From the NCBI GenBank assembly GCA_009692115.1, contig SHZU01000002.1, forward strand, positions 248,001 through 312,000: a stretch of DNA of 64,000 bases, given 5' to 3'. The DNA comes from Gemmatimonadota bacterium (GTDB lineage: Bacteria; Gemmatimonadota; Gemmatimonadetes; Gemmatimonadales; GWC2-71-9). The notes under the pieces are model-generated. The model saw only the letters and a list, made by a program, of their open reading frames with translations. It was not told the origin of the DNA and made no database searches. The translations under genes and the position numbers were made by a program. Shown here piece after piece: positions 55,101 to 62,389 of the stretch; position 1 is the first letter of the stretch, and the number at the start of each line of letters is the position of its first letter.

Positions 55101-55274
55101 GAAGCCGTTCGCGCCCACCACGATTTCGTCCAGGGAGAAACCTTGGCCGAGCGGTTGTTGATTGACGAAGTATTGGACCCACGTGACGCGCGGGACGACG
55201 CGCGTATCGACGATCACCAGGTGACGCTCGCGGTTGGCCGAGCGGCGTCCCACGCACCACTGAGGGTGTCATGA
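52122..55274 (+). CDS. ileS: Isoleucine-tRNA ligase, type 2 (mupirocin-resistant type)
   Basis: A 1050-residue class Ia synthetase. The ATP motif is 'PPTANGRPGIHHVFSR' rather than the 'PHxGH' wording of type 1, and 'KMSKS' is at 602-606. 'GWDTHGLPVEIEIEKRL', a full editing domain with 'TTPWTVACN', and 'DQTRGWFYSLL' are intact. Length and the 'GIHH' variant place it in the eukaryote-like IleS2 clade, known for mupirocin insensitivity. It appears to be the only ileS in the window. It starts directly at the upstream stop and overlaps the dksA-like gene by 4 bp. Confidence 0.94.
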   Translation: MGRFPVWPDGGADRLEQSVLERWRVDRLFHQVEARRKGDPPFVFFEGPPTANGRPGIHHVFSRTIKDLFCRFRSMQGRAVTRIAGWDTHGLPVEIEIEKRLQLKGKKDIEAFGVEAFNRLCRESVFTYQNEWVALSDRIGYWLDYDRPYVTCTKEYIESVWWLLQRLHQKGLLVRGHRVLPYCPRCGTTLSSHELSLGYAEVRDKSIYVTFPLEDGTGRELVVWTTTPWTVACNVAAAVHPDLEYGTYRMPDGRRLVVTTARASILLSGKDAPPPAPDSVELGAALVGKPYRRPIDVFPMPPGAHSIVVGADFVTAADGSGIVGMAPAFGAEDYATGQQHGLAMLRPVAPDGTFTGSAWLELEGALVTADSTTELIIRRLKADGHHLKTEQYVHSYPHCWRCKSKLIYYAKDSWFVRTSAVKERMVALNQTINWHPPEVGTGRFGEWLANNVDWALSRDRYWGTPLPIWVSDADPDVIEVVGSLADLERHLGRKLPEDFDPHKPFIDDLTWPAPAGGTMRRVSEVIDTWFDSGSMPYAQWHYPFEHQAEFKGHFPADFICEGVDQTRGWFYSLLAIGTAVFDEIPYRNVVVNELVLDAEGQKMSKSKGNVVDPWAAVGEFGADQVRLYLLASSQVWLPKPFDRAAIPDTAGGFLNTLRNTYNFFALYVTEAPAPALSDSLLDRWIRSRLASTVQAVTAAWDGYDATTGVRAVMDFVDELSNWYVRQSRARFWAPGRDADPAAAATLAECLVTVTRLIGPAAPFASDWMHQALVGQSVHLADFPRTDSGVIDPDLERAMDGIRRLASLGRSAREAGNRRVRQTLGTMRVAVPKEVDNARFRDLLELLAQEMNVKAVEVVSSDRDLVRLKAKGNFRNLGKRFAKDTPRVAALVATLPAGHLHRLDHGETVTTDFEGTAIDLGPDDVLIEREVTSDWLVQSAGPFVVALDPVITPDLARDGLAREIVSRVQRLRKDAGYEYTTRIVLSVAGDAAVLEAVRAHHDFVQGETLAERLLIDEVLDPRDARDDARIDDHQVTLAVGRAASHAPLRVS

Positions 55275-55654
55275 AGAAGGATCAACTGAAGCATTTGGAA
55301 CAGCGACTGCGCGACGAGCGAGCCCGGGTGATGAAGGAGTTGGGCTACTACGACGACGCGTTCAACTCGACCCAGCAGAACTCCGACGGCGATCTCTCGT
55401 CCTACTCGTTCCACATGGCCGATCAAGGCACCGATACGATGGAGCGGGAGAAGCAGTTTCTGTTCGCCTCCCAGGAGGGTCGCTACCTCTGGCATGTGAA
55501 CCAGGCCCTCCGGCGGCTGTACGCTGCTCCGGAGACGTTCGGGCGCTGCCATACCTGTGGCAAGGACATCAGCTTCGAGCGGCTCGACGCGTTGCCGCAC
55601 GCCCGGCTCTGCATCGGGTGCAAGGAAAAGGAAGAGGATGAAAAACGGCGGTAG
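55271..55654 (+). CDS. TraR/DksA family zinc-finger protein
   Basis: A 127-residue protein with an N-terminal coiled coil and a C-terminal four-Cys zinc finger ('CHTCGK...RLCIGCKEKEE'). The acidic 'DD' at the coiled-coil tip ('GYYDDAFNS') recalls the DksA tip that enters the RNA polymerase secondary channel, but spacing is atypical. It could be a transcription modulator or a YocK-type protein. It overlaps ileS by 4 bp and lspA by 17 bp. Confidence 0.88.
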   Translation: MKKDQLKHLEQRLRDERARVMKELGYYDDAFNSTQQNSDGDLSSYSFHMADQGTDTMEREKQFLFASQEGRYLWHVNQALRRLYAAPETFGRCHTCGKDISFERLDALPHARLCIGCKEKEEDEKRR

Positions 55655-56156
55655 CTGGCATCGCGCCTTCTGGCCCTTGGCCCTGGTGTGGGTTGTGGCT
55701 GATTATGCCACCAAGCGGTGGGCCGAGTCCACGCTGACCCCGTACGGACCGGTGAATGTCCTCGGCGAGTGGTTTCGCTGGCGGCTTGCCTACAACCCGG
55801 GTGCGGCGTTCAGTCTGTCCCTCGGTCCCTATTCGCGGTGGATCTTCATGGTCATCGCGGCCGTGGCGGTGGTCGGGATTGCCTGGAAGGCCCGCGATGC
55901 TGATTGGAATGACAGGCTTCGGCAGATTGCCGCGGCGCTCGTCGTTGGCGGGGCCGCCGGGAATCTGATCGATCGGATCCGCGGGGCGGCCGGCGTGGTC
56001 GATTTCATCGACGTCGGCATTGGGATGACCCGGTGGCCGACGTTCAACGTCGCCGATATGGGAGTCAGTTGCGGGGCCGTCGCGCTCGCGATCTCGTTTT
56101 GGCTCGAGGATGCTCGGAAAGCAAAAGAAGCCGCCGTCACACCGTCGTCTCTCTGA
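55638..56156 (+). CDS. lspA: Signal peptidase II (lipoprotein signal peptidase)
   Basis: A 172-residue four-helix membrane aspartyl protease that removes signal peptides from prolipoproteins. ATG 55638 has GGAAGAGG upstream, inside the end of the previous gene. Catalytic aspartates are in 'GNLIDRIRG' and 'TFNVADMGV'; 'LAYNPGAAFS' is also conserved. Adjacent to rluD, the widespread lspA-rluD order. Confidence 0.94.
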   Translation: MKNGGSWHRAFWPLALVWVVADYATKRWAESTLTPYGPVNVLGEWFRWRLAYNPGAAFSLSLGPYSRWIFMVIAAVAVVGIAWKARDADWNDRLRQIAAALVVGGAAGNLIDRIRGAAGVVDFIDVGIGMTRWPTFNVADMGVSCGAVALAISFWLEDARKAKEAAVTPSSL

Positions 56157-57168
56157 GGAGTACCCCCTGATCACGATCGCCTTCTCCGTCGCGGCCCCCG
56201 CCACCGAGCGCCTCGATCGTTTTCTTGCCGATCAGCTCAGTCTGTCCCGAACCCAGGCCGCCCGACTCGTGGCGGCCGGCGCCGTCACCGTCAACGGCCT
56301 GGTGGCTCGCGCCTCCCGACTCCTCAGCCGGACGGAAGCGGTTGAAGTGGCGTTCGACGACGACGAGCCGCCTCGGGTTATTACCCCCCATCCCATCACG
56401 CTGGTGGTGGTGTTCGAGGACGAGCATCTCGCCGTGATCGACAAGCCGGCCGGGTTGGTCGTCCACCCGGCGCCGGGCCATTGGGATGACACCCTGGTCA
56501 ACGCGCTGGTGGCCCGGGGCACTTCGCTCTCCGACGGCAGTGCCGGCCGGCCCGGCATCGTCCACCGGCTGGACCGGGACACCTCGGGGCTCATGGTCAT
56601 TGCCAAGAGCGATCTGGCCCATCGGCGCCTGGGGGCCGCCATCGCGGCCCGGCAGGTCAAACGGACGTACGCCGTCCTGGCCTGGGGCCACCTCGACAGC
56701 CCCTTGGTCGAGGTGTCGGCCCCGGTCGGGCGCCACTCGACCGACCGGAAGCGGATGATCGTCCGCCCCGATGGCCGGCCCGCCCGGACCGATTTCCATC
56801 GGATTGCCCGGTTCGACGTCGCCGAACTGCTTCGGGCCGAGCTCCACACCGGACGGACCCATCAGATCCGGGTCCACCTCCAAGAGATTGGACACCCAGT
56901 GGTAGGCGACCGAGTCTACGGGGGCGGCGGCCCTCGCCGAATGACCGGCGCGAGCCGAGTTTTCGCGGAACGCCTGAACGCCCTGGTGGGCCGGCAGGCC
57001 CTCCATGCGGCCAGGTTGGCCTTTAAACACCCGGTCACCGCCGAGCTGCTATCCTTCTCGGCCGACTGGCCGTCCGACCTCCGACCAGCTCTGCAACTCG
57101 TTGCAGGGCAAGTTGATCCGGCCGATTGGCTGGCCTGTCTTGGGTTCGATGGGAGTCCTGGTGCCTGA
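56110..57168 (+). CDS. rluD: 23S rRNA pseudouridine synthase, RluA/RluD family
   Basis: An RluA-family enzyme with an N-terminal S4 RNA-binding domain ('ERLDRFLADQLSLSRTQAARLV') and the catalytic Asp in 'HRLDRDTSGLMV'. 'KRTYAVLAWG' and 'HTGRTHQIRVHL' complete the signature. ATG 56110 gives 352 residues but overlaps lspA by 47 bp. A CTG at 56167, 6 bp after a perfect GAGGAG, gives 333 residues starting directly at the S4 domain and is my preferred biological start. It makes pseudouridines in helix 69 of 23S rRNA. Confidence 0.93.
   Translation: MLGKQKKPPSHRRLSEEYPLITIAFSVAAPATERLDRFLADQLSLSRTQAARLVAAGAVTVNGLVARASRLLSRTEAVEVAFDDDEPPRVITPHPITLVVVFEDEHLAVIDKPAGLVVHPAPGHWDDTLVNALVARGTSLSDGSAGRPGIVHRLDRDTSGLMVIAKSDLAHRRLGAAIAARQVKRTYAVLAWGHLDSPLVEVSAPVGRHSTDRKRMIVRPDGRPARTDFHRIARFDVAELLRAELHTGRTHQIRVHLQEIGHPVVGDRVYGGGGPRRMTGASRVFAERLNALVGRQALHAARLAFKHPVTAELLSFSADWPSDLRPALQLVAGQVDPADWLACLGFDGSPGA
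56155..56160 (+). promoter_or_regulatory. Shine-Dalgarno pointing to a CTG start for rluD
   Basis: GAGGAG, overlapping the lspA stop, with a 6-bp spacer before CTG at 56167. No other ATG, GTG or TTG lies at that distance in the rluD frame. Confidence 0.55.
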
Positions 57169-57529
57169 CGTGGCCGTCGGCAAGGTGGTGGCCTGTCGGA
57201 TCGGCGGGCGCCAGTTCGCCCTCCCCGTATCGAGTGTGCGCGAAGTTTGCACGGGATTCAGTCTAGTCCGGGTGCCGGGAGTTGCATCCCCGGTCGAAGG
57301 CGTCGTGAACATTCGCGGTACCCTCGTGACCGTGGCCCGGGGCGCGGAGCTGTTTGACCTGCCCGGCGATGGTCCTGGGGTGTCGAAGGGGCTCGCGGTG
57401 TTGGGGGCCGTCGGGGGACGGATCGGGCTTGGCGTGGACGAAGTGCTTGACCTCGATACCGGAACGACCGGAATCGATTCGGTAGACATTGCATCCGTGC
57501 TCGGATCGGTATTCGACCGGCTCGGGTAA
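57149..57529 (+). CDS. CheW-like domain protein
   Basis: A 126-residue single CheW domain ('ACRIGGRQFALPVSSVREV', 'VPGVASPVEGVVNIRGTLV', 'GLGVDEVLDL'), overlapping rluD by 20 bp. GTG 57161 is an alternative start. CheW scaffolds couple receptors to CheA kinases, yet no CheA or receptor is nearby. It precedes a broken cheY, so the pair is the remnant of a small signalling unit, or CheW serves a distant array. Confidence 0.85.
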   Translation: MGVLVPDVAVGKVVACRIGGRQFALPVSSVREVCTGFSLVRVPGVASPVEGVVNIRGTLVTVARGAELFDLPGDGPGVSKGLAVLGAVGGRIGLGVDEVLDLDTGTTGIDSVDIASVLGSVFDRLG

Positions 57530-57557
57530 GCTCTGACTCAGGTCGCTGGAGGGGCCT

Positions 57558-57740
57558 GTGGCGCAAACTGTTCTGGTCTGCGATGACGCGATGTTTATGA
57601 GAACCATGATCGCCGATATCCTGCGTCAAGCGGGATTCGAGGTGGTCGGCGAGGCGGAAACGGGTGACCAAGCGGTCAGCAAGTATCGCGGACTCCGTGT
57701 ACACGTTGTTCGCCTGGACCCAGGGCGGCTTCACGTTTGA
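57558..57740 (+). pseudogene. CheY-like response regulator, truncated by deletion
   Basis: GTG 57558 follows GGAGGGG and opens a typical CheY: 'VLVCDDAMFMRTMIADILRQ' with the acidic pair, then 'AVSKYRGLR'. Where the phospho-acceptor Asp should come ('PDLVTMDI') the sequence jumps to the middle of a DUF4388 protein in another frame and stops at 57740. The protein would lack its phosphorylation site and cannot function as CheY. Confidence 0.85.
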
Positions 57741-58249
57741 CGCCGGCGTGAAGCCCGAGTGGGAGGGCGAGCTCGATCGCATCAGCCCCGAAAATCTCCT
57801 TCTTGAAGGGGCCCGGCGGATCGACGAATGGACGTTGATCGAAAAGAAGATCCCGAGTTTCGACCTGGTGTTTGCCCTCGACCGCAACGCCTTGGCCAAT
57901 GAATCGCTGGCGTTTACCGAAGCGCAGCGGCGAGTGCTCCCGCTGATTGACGGGGTCCGTGATACTCGTGAGGTCATCGAGGCCTCCGCGTTAGCCGATT
58001 TCGACGCCGGCCAGGCCCTGTTCGGGCTGATCACCGCGGGTTTGGCCCAACGCGTCGGCACATCATCGAAGACGACGCCGGCCCGGCTCCTCGAGGTCCA
58101 GATCGAAGAGCATCGCAATCTGGGCATTGCGTTCCTCCGCACCGACATGCTCGATGAGGCGGCCCGGGAGTTTCGTCGCGTCGTCGAGCTTCGGCCCTCC
58201 GAAGGCTCGGATCCGTTCCTCCTCGGCGTCATTGCGGAAGCCAGGCCCT
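57684..58249 (+). pseudogene. DUF4388 (PATAN-type) domain protein fragment
   Basis: From about 57684 the third-register frame reads 'SVYTLFAWTQGGFTFDAGV', 'ESLLLEGARRIDEWTLIEKK'-type sequence and the start of a TPR ('EEHRNLGIAFLRTDMLDEAAREFRRV'). These are internal and C-terminal parts of the DUF4388 proteins that often follow cheY. The N-terminal DUF4388 domain and the later TPRs are missing. The TPR run breaks off near 58240, where a different gene begins. The frame stays open to 60024 by chance of high G+C, and the stretch 58250-59050 in it is not protein-like. Confidence 0.75.
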
Positions 58250-59116
58250 GTGACCGAGTCGGCCGATTCGCTGCGCCGGGAAGTGGCGCTCCTCGAAACC
58301 AGCCTCGAGTTGGCAACGGCGGTGGCCAACCAGGAGGAATTGAAGCGTCGAATCATTGCCGTCTTCAAGGCAACGGACGCCGCGATCGCCGAGCTCCAGA
58401 CCACCCGCGACAGGATCAAGGGTCTGGTCGACCGGTACAAACAGATTGGCGCCGAGGACGTCACCGGGCCGAAGTTGGCGGCAATCCGCCCGGAGACCCG
58501 AGCCGACCATTTGGGTGCGTCGACTTATATCGAGAAGGGCTGGTCGTTCATTGCTTTGGGCGATCACGCGGCCGCCACGCAGGCACTGACCCGGGCGTTG
58601 GAACTCGCCCCCGGAGATCTCCATGCCCAGACGTTGTTGGGGTGGGCCCAGATGCTCGACCTCAAATGCGACGAAGCGCTGGTCACCTTCTCCCGGGTGT
58701 CGGCCGAGGAGCCGGGCAACGCCCTCGCGCGCGTCAACGTGGGGTACATCTGCCTCCGAAAGCGAATCTTCGGCGAAGCGATCGAGCACCTCAGCCGGGT
58801 CGTCCGCCTCGGCAACGACCGGAAGGCCATTCGGTACGCCAATTACTACCTGGGACTCGGGTACCTCGAGCGCGAGATGGATCTCGACGCGGAGGCGTTC
58901 TTGAGCAAAGCGGTCTCGCTCGGCCCAAGTCTTGTCGAGGCGTATTACGACCTCGGGCGGGCTCAGTGGTTCGGCGGCAATCAATCCGGGGCCAAGGCCA
59001 CTTGGAGCAAGGGCGCCACCGCGAATGGATTTGCACCTTGGTCAGTCCGTTGCCGCGAACTTCTGGAATCGGTCGAGCGTGGCGGCACCGTGCCGCGCGC
59101 TTCGGCTTCGGCCTGA
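58250..59116 (+). CDS. TPR-repeat protein
   Basis: A 288-residue protein from GTG 58250. An N-terminal coiled coil (about 1-75, 'SLRREVALLETSLELATAVA') is followed by at least four tetratricopeptide repeats ('GWSFIALGDHAAATQALTRA', 'NYYLGLGYLEREMDLDAEAF'). No signal peptide. TPRs mediate protein contacts; partner unknown. Its 3' end overlaps the metallohydrolase gene by up to 67 bp, depending on that start. Confidence 0.8.
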   Translation: MTESADSLRREVALLETSLELATAVANQEELKRRIIAVFKATDAAIAELQTTRDRIKGLVDRYKQIGAEDVTGPKLAAIRPETRADHLGASTYIEKGWSFIALGDHAAATQALTRALELAPGDLHAQTLLGWAQMLDLKCDEALVTFSRVSAEEPGNALARVNVGYICLRKRIFGEAIEHLSRVVRLGNDRKAIRYANYYLGLGYLEREMDLDAEAFLSKAVSLGPSLVEAYYDLGRAQWFGGNQSGAKATWSKGATANGFAPWSVRCRELLESVERGGTVPRASASA

Positions 59117-60024
59117 TCCTCGGCGGCGCCCGTCTCGGGGCGGCCCAAGCTGCCGGCACCGACAGCCTGAAAACGGTTGAGGTTGGACAAATCCGGGCGG
59201 CTGCTCTGCCGCGGGATCTCGATCTCGCGGTCGCGTTGGCCGAACAGGCCGATCGGCCCGCCACCTGGTATCGCCTGGGCCAGCGGTCACTCGGGCCGCT
59301 GGTGTTGGTCGTCGTCCGCGGCCAGGAACGGTTCAACGCCATTTCGCGGGGCCGAGTCCCGGGCTGGGGTGCCGGACTCGCCCTGCCGGCGGCCCGGTTC
59401 GTCCTCGTCCGAGCCGACGGTGACGATCCCTTTCGGGTCCTCCGACACGAACTCGCCCACGTCGCGTTGCATCAGGCCATTCGAGGCCGAGTGCCGCTCT
59501 GGTTCGACGAAGGGTACGCGGTCATCGCCGCTGCCGAGTTTAGCCGGTTCGACCGGCTGGCCTTGAATCTCACGGTGGCCCGCGGGAAGGTCCCGAGTCT
59601 CGATGCCCTCGCGGCTGGATTGCGCGGCAACCAATCGACGGCGGAGGCCGCCTATGCGCTCGCCGGCACCGCGGTGACCTTTCTGGAACGACGAATTCCC
59701 ACCCGGTCGCTCGAACCGTTGATTGCCCGGCTGGCCGCCGGGGTGCCGTTCGACAGCGCCGTGATCCTCACGACCGGTCTTTCGACGGATCGGTTCGAGG
59801 AGGCCTGGCGCAAGGATGTCAAACGACGCTACGGCCTGGGCCTCTGGTTCTTGGGTGGCGGCGTCTGGGTTGTCGTCGCCCTGCTCCTCGGGGCGGGGTA
59901 CTGGCTCCGTCGGGGCCGCGATCGGTCGCGCCGGGCCGCGCTGGACCTTGGGTGGGATGTGCCAAACGGTGACGCCATGGAGCGACGGCCAGCCGATCAG
60001 CCCAAAACTGACGACGAAGCTTGA
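59050..60024 (+). CDS. Peptidase MA-like metallohydrolase, membrane anchored
   Basis: A gluzincin-like protein with zinc motif 'HELAH' and downstream Glu in 'LWFDEGYA', as in the peptidase MA family. A signal-like stretch ending 'GAAQA' begins it and a single transmembrane helix near the C-terminus ('WVVVALLLGAGYW') anchors it. The start is uncertain: TTG 59050 is the best candidate, but it lacks a clear ribosome site and lies within the TPR gene. The true start may have been altered by the nearby rearrangements. Substrate unknown. Confidence 0.72.
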   Translation: MPRTSGIGRAWRHRAARFGFGLILGGARLGAAQAAGTDSLKTVEVGQIRAAALPRDLDLAVALAEQADRPATWYRLGQRSLGPLVLVVVRGQERFNAISRGRVPGWGAGLALPAARFVLVRADGDDPFRVLRHELAHVALHQAIRGRVPLWFDEGYAVIAAAEFSRFDRLALNLTVARGKVPSLDALAAGLRGNQSTAEAAYALAGTAVTFLERRIPTRSLEPLIARLAAGVPFDSAVILTTGLSTDRFEEAWRKDVKRRYGLGLWFLGGGVWVVVALLLGAGYWLRRGRDRSRRAALDLGWDVPNGDAMERRPADQPKTDDEA

Positions 60025-60049
60025 CCAACTGACCCTCCTGTCATATTCT
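60021..60049 (+). promoter_or_regulatory. Strong sigma-70-type promoter, near-leaderless
   Basis: -35 TTGACC (60021-60026), 17-bp spacer, -10 TATTCT (60044-60049). Predicted transcription start is around 60056-60057, two or three bases before the ATG at 60059. The -35 overlaps the stop codon of the preceding gene. Confidence 0.65.
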
Positions 60050-60058
60050 CAAGCCCTT

Positions 60059-60250
60059 ATGCACCAAACGGATGCGCCCCCCAATACTCGTCGAGGCCTG
60101 CTCGGCCCGCGGAACCTCATCGTTTTGGCGATGGCGGTCGGGTGTCTGGTCGTCGGTTATATGGTATTGTCGGCAGGCAAGCCAAGCCTCGCGGCCGTCT
60201 TGCTCGTCATCGGGTATTGCGTACTGTTCCCCTTGGCTATCGCGTTGTAG
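60059..60250 (+). CDS. Small membrane protein, 63 residues
   Basis: A short protein with a polar N-terminus ('HQTDAPPNTRRGLLGPRN') and two hydrophobic helices. It resembles DUF3098-type small membrane proteins in size and layout. No ribosome site precedes the ATG, and the promoter predicts a leaderless message. Function unknown. Confidence 0.65.
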   Translation: MHQTDAPPNTRRGLLGPRNLIVLAMAVGCLVVGYMVLSAGKPSLAAVLLVIGYCVLFPLAIAL

Positions 60251-60342
60251 CAGTCCGGTGCGGGCCGTTCTCCCGTGCATGGATGGCGTGAAAACGCGTC
60301 TCCATGGATGCCGTAGTCACAGCAGATCTCTCGTGCCCGCTC

Positions 60343-60417
60343 GGGCGAATAGCTCAGCTGGTTCAGAGCGCCTGCCTTACACGCAGGATGTCGGGGGTTC
60401 GAATCCCTCTTCGCCCA
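60343..60417 (+). tRNA. tRNA-Val (anticodon UAC)
   Basis: Acceptor GGGCGAA pairs with TTCGCCC; D-arm GCTC...GAGC; anticodon stem CCTGC/GCAGG with loop CTTACAC giving UAC; T-arm GGGGG-TTCGAAT-CCCTC. Discriminator A; the CCA end is not encoded. Confidence 0.96.
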
Positions 60418-60488
60418 TGTTCCGTCGCCAACTCTGGCGGCGGATCCGCCACCCGGACCCGGGTGACCTCGTAGGGAGGTTGTCAAGA

Positions 60489-62222
60489 ATGCGTTTCCGT
60501 GTTTCTCCCCTCGTGCTTGGTCTTCTGACGGCCGCTGCCGTCGCGCCGACGCACGCCCAATTGCGGGCGAGCCGCCCGCCGACAGCGCCGAAAAACCTGC
60601 CGCGTCTGTTGATTGCGAATCCGCATTCGTTTCAGGCCGCGGACTCCGCGGCCGCGGTCCGGGTCGGCACCGGGATGCGGGAGAAGATCGAAGGCGTCGC
60701 GGACAAGTGGTACAACACGATTCAACGCACTCAGATGAACGATGCGTTGATTCAATACGGCTACCCGCCGGATGCCGTGCTGCCGCCGTTGGTCGCCCGC
60801 CAACTCGGCACCCAGCTCCAGGCCCGGGCCATCGTGGTCGGCACGTTGAGCCGCGGTGAGGGTGGGCGGGTCAGCATTGAGGTGCGACTGCTGGCCGGCA
60901 ATGACCAGACGGGGCACATGGCCTCGATGACTCAGGCCACGGGCCAGAGCTTCGAGGATTTTGGTGGTAAGCTCGGCGAGTCGCTTCGGGGCGCTTTCAA
61001 CGCGCTCCAAGAATCCAAAAATTGCGACGATTTGGCGGCCACCCAAGGGGACAAGGCAATCGGAGCGGCCACCAAGGCCCTTAAGGTCCAGCCGAATCAC
61101 GGCCCCGCCGAACTCTGCCTCGCGAAGATTGGAATCGCCAAGAAGGCGCCGGCCGATCAGATCATCGGCCACCTCAGAAATGCCTCGCTCGGCGACCGGT
61201 TGAGCGTCGAGGTGCTCGGCGGTTTGCTCGGACAGCATCAAGCCAGAGGCGACACCGTCAACGTCCTGGACTCGTACCGCCAACTGATCTTGGTGGCCCC
61301 GAACAACCAGAAGGTCGTCGAAGAGGCCATCCGATACTTCATTGCCGCCGGCAAGTCGGACCTCGGCGAGCAGATCGCTCAGGACGCCATTGGGCGGGAC
61401 CCGTCCAACCCCGATATGCACAACCTGCTGGCCACGGCGTGTCTGGTGCAGGACAAAGCGGAAAAGAACCTCTGCGCCATCAAGGCCATGGAAATGGTAT
61501 TCACGCTCGATACCGCCAAGGCCGACACGTTCAATCTGGCGAAGGTGCTGTACGTCGCCTCGCGTGACTCGTCGAACGGAGCGATCTACGTCAAGTGGGG
61601 CGAGTTCGCGGCGAAGAAGTTCCCGACCAATGCGTCGCTCCTCAATGAGCTCGTCAAGGGCTACGAACTGACCGGCCCGGTGGACAGCGCCGTCGCCGTG
61701 ACTCGGCGGCTGATCGTGGTCGACAAGGTCGACATGAGCCCGGTTATTCGGTCGGTCCGGGCCTTGCTCAAGGAGAAGCGGTTCCGAGAGGCCACTGAGC
61801 TCGGGGCGCTGGTCGAACAAAACGGCCAGGACAATGACAAGGCGAATCTCGGGAGCGTCCTGGCCCAAGAGGCCGGCCTTCCGATCCTCCAGACCCAGCC
61901 GATCGATTTCCCGCTGGCGGCCGAGATCGGGAAAAAGGCAGCCGGCCTGCTCCGGCCGGGTGGTCGGGCCCACCAACTGGCCAGCTACGTCCTGGGCTTC
62001 GGCCTGCTCGGCCAGGTGCCGACCAAAGACACTGATGTCGTCAACACCAAGAGTTGCGATGCTGTGAGTATTCTCGATGCCTGGATTGTCGAGACGAAGG
62101 CCGCGTTGACAGCCGGACAGCCGATTCAGCCCGAGGTGGTCGGGCAGCGGATCCAGGCCCTCGATGCCGGATACGGGCCGCGGATCGCGCAAATGAAGAA
62201 GGCCTATTGTAAGGGCAACTGA
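60489..62222 (+). CDS. Secreted TPR-type hypothetical protein
   Basis: A 577-residue protein from ATG 60489, with signal peptide ending 'APTHAQ'. An N-terminal domain (about 30-150) with 'ALIQYGYPPDAVLPPLVARQLGTQLQARAIVVGTL' split over a helix-strand unit resembles the TolB-N-like/'penicillin-binding activator' fold. It is followed by degenerate TPR or HEAT-like helices. Two Cys near 'SKNCDDL' and 'AELCLAK' and 'CLVQ...NLCAI' could form disulfides. It lies between two tRNA genes. Function not known. Confidence 0.82.
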   Translation: MRFRVSPLVLGLLTAAAVAPTHAQLRASRPPTAPKNLPRLLIANPHSFQAADSAAAVRVGTGMREKIEGVADKWYNTIQRTQMNDALIQYGYPPDAVLPPLVARQLGTQLQARAIVVGTLSRGEGGRVSIEVRLLAGNDQTGHMASMTQATGQSFEDFGGKLGESLRGAFNALQESKNCDDLAATQGDKAIGAATKALKVQPNHGPAELCLAKIGIAKKAPADQIIGHLRNASLGDRLSVEVLGGLLGQHQARGDTVNVLDSYRQLILVAPNNQKVVEEAIRYFIAAGKSDLGEQIAQDAIGRDPSNPDMHNLLATACLVQDKAEKNLCAIKAMEMVFTLDTAKADTFNLAKVLYVASRDSSNGAIYVKWGEFAAKKFPTNASLLNELVKGYELTGPVDSAVAVTRRLIVVDKVDMSPVIRSVRALLKEKRFREATELGALVEQNGQDNDKANLGSVLAQEAGLPILQTQPIDFPLAAEIGKKAAGLLRPGGRAHQLASYVLGFGLLGQVPTKDTDVVNTKSCDAVSILDAWIVETKAALTAGQPIQPEVVGQRIQALDAGYGPRIAQMKKAYCKGN

Positions 62223-62255
62223 GCGGTTCTATATTCCGCGGCTCGTAAGGACTTT

Positions 62256-62330
62256 GGGGCTGTAGCTCAGCTTGGTTAGAGCGCCGCACTGTCACTGCGG
62301 AGGTCGCGGGTTCGAGCCCCGTCAGCCCCG
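62256..62330 (+). tRNA. tRNA-Asp (anticodon GUC)
   Basis: Acceptor GGGGCTG pairs with CAGCCCC, discriminator G. Anticodon stem CCGCA/TGCGG with loop CTGTCAC giving GUC; T-arm GCGGG-TTCGAGC-CCCGT. CCA not encoded. Confidence 0.96.
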
Positions 62331-62343
62331 TTTCCCGGGTTCC

Positions 62344-62375
62344 AATCACCCCGTCTCGTCCGAGGCGGGGTGATT
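62344..62375 (+). terminator. Hairpin terminator after tRNA-Asp
   Basis: A 10-bp perfect stem (AATCACCCCG/CGGGGTGATT) with an inner CTCG/CGAG extension, followed by GCTTT. It separates the tRNA from the division cluster. Confidence 0.75.
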
Positions 62376-62389
62376 GCTTTGAGGCCACC

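Noticed and set aside
57664-60024. One continuous 786-residue protein
   Set aside because: It joins a DUF4388 fragment and a metallohydrolase through about 800 bp that read as a TPR gene in another frame; the middle is not protein-like in this frame.
60343-62330. The two tRNAs as flanks of an integrated element
   Set aside because: The gene between them is an ordinary secreted TPR protein with host-like composition, and no integrase or repeated tRNA 3' end is present.
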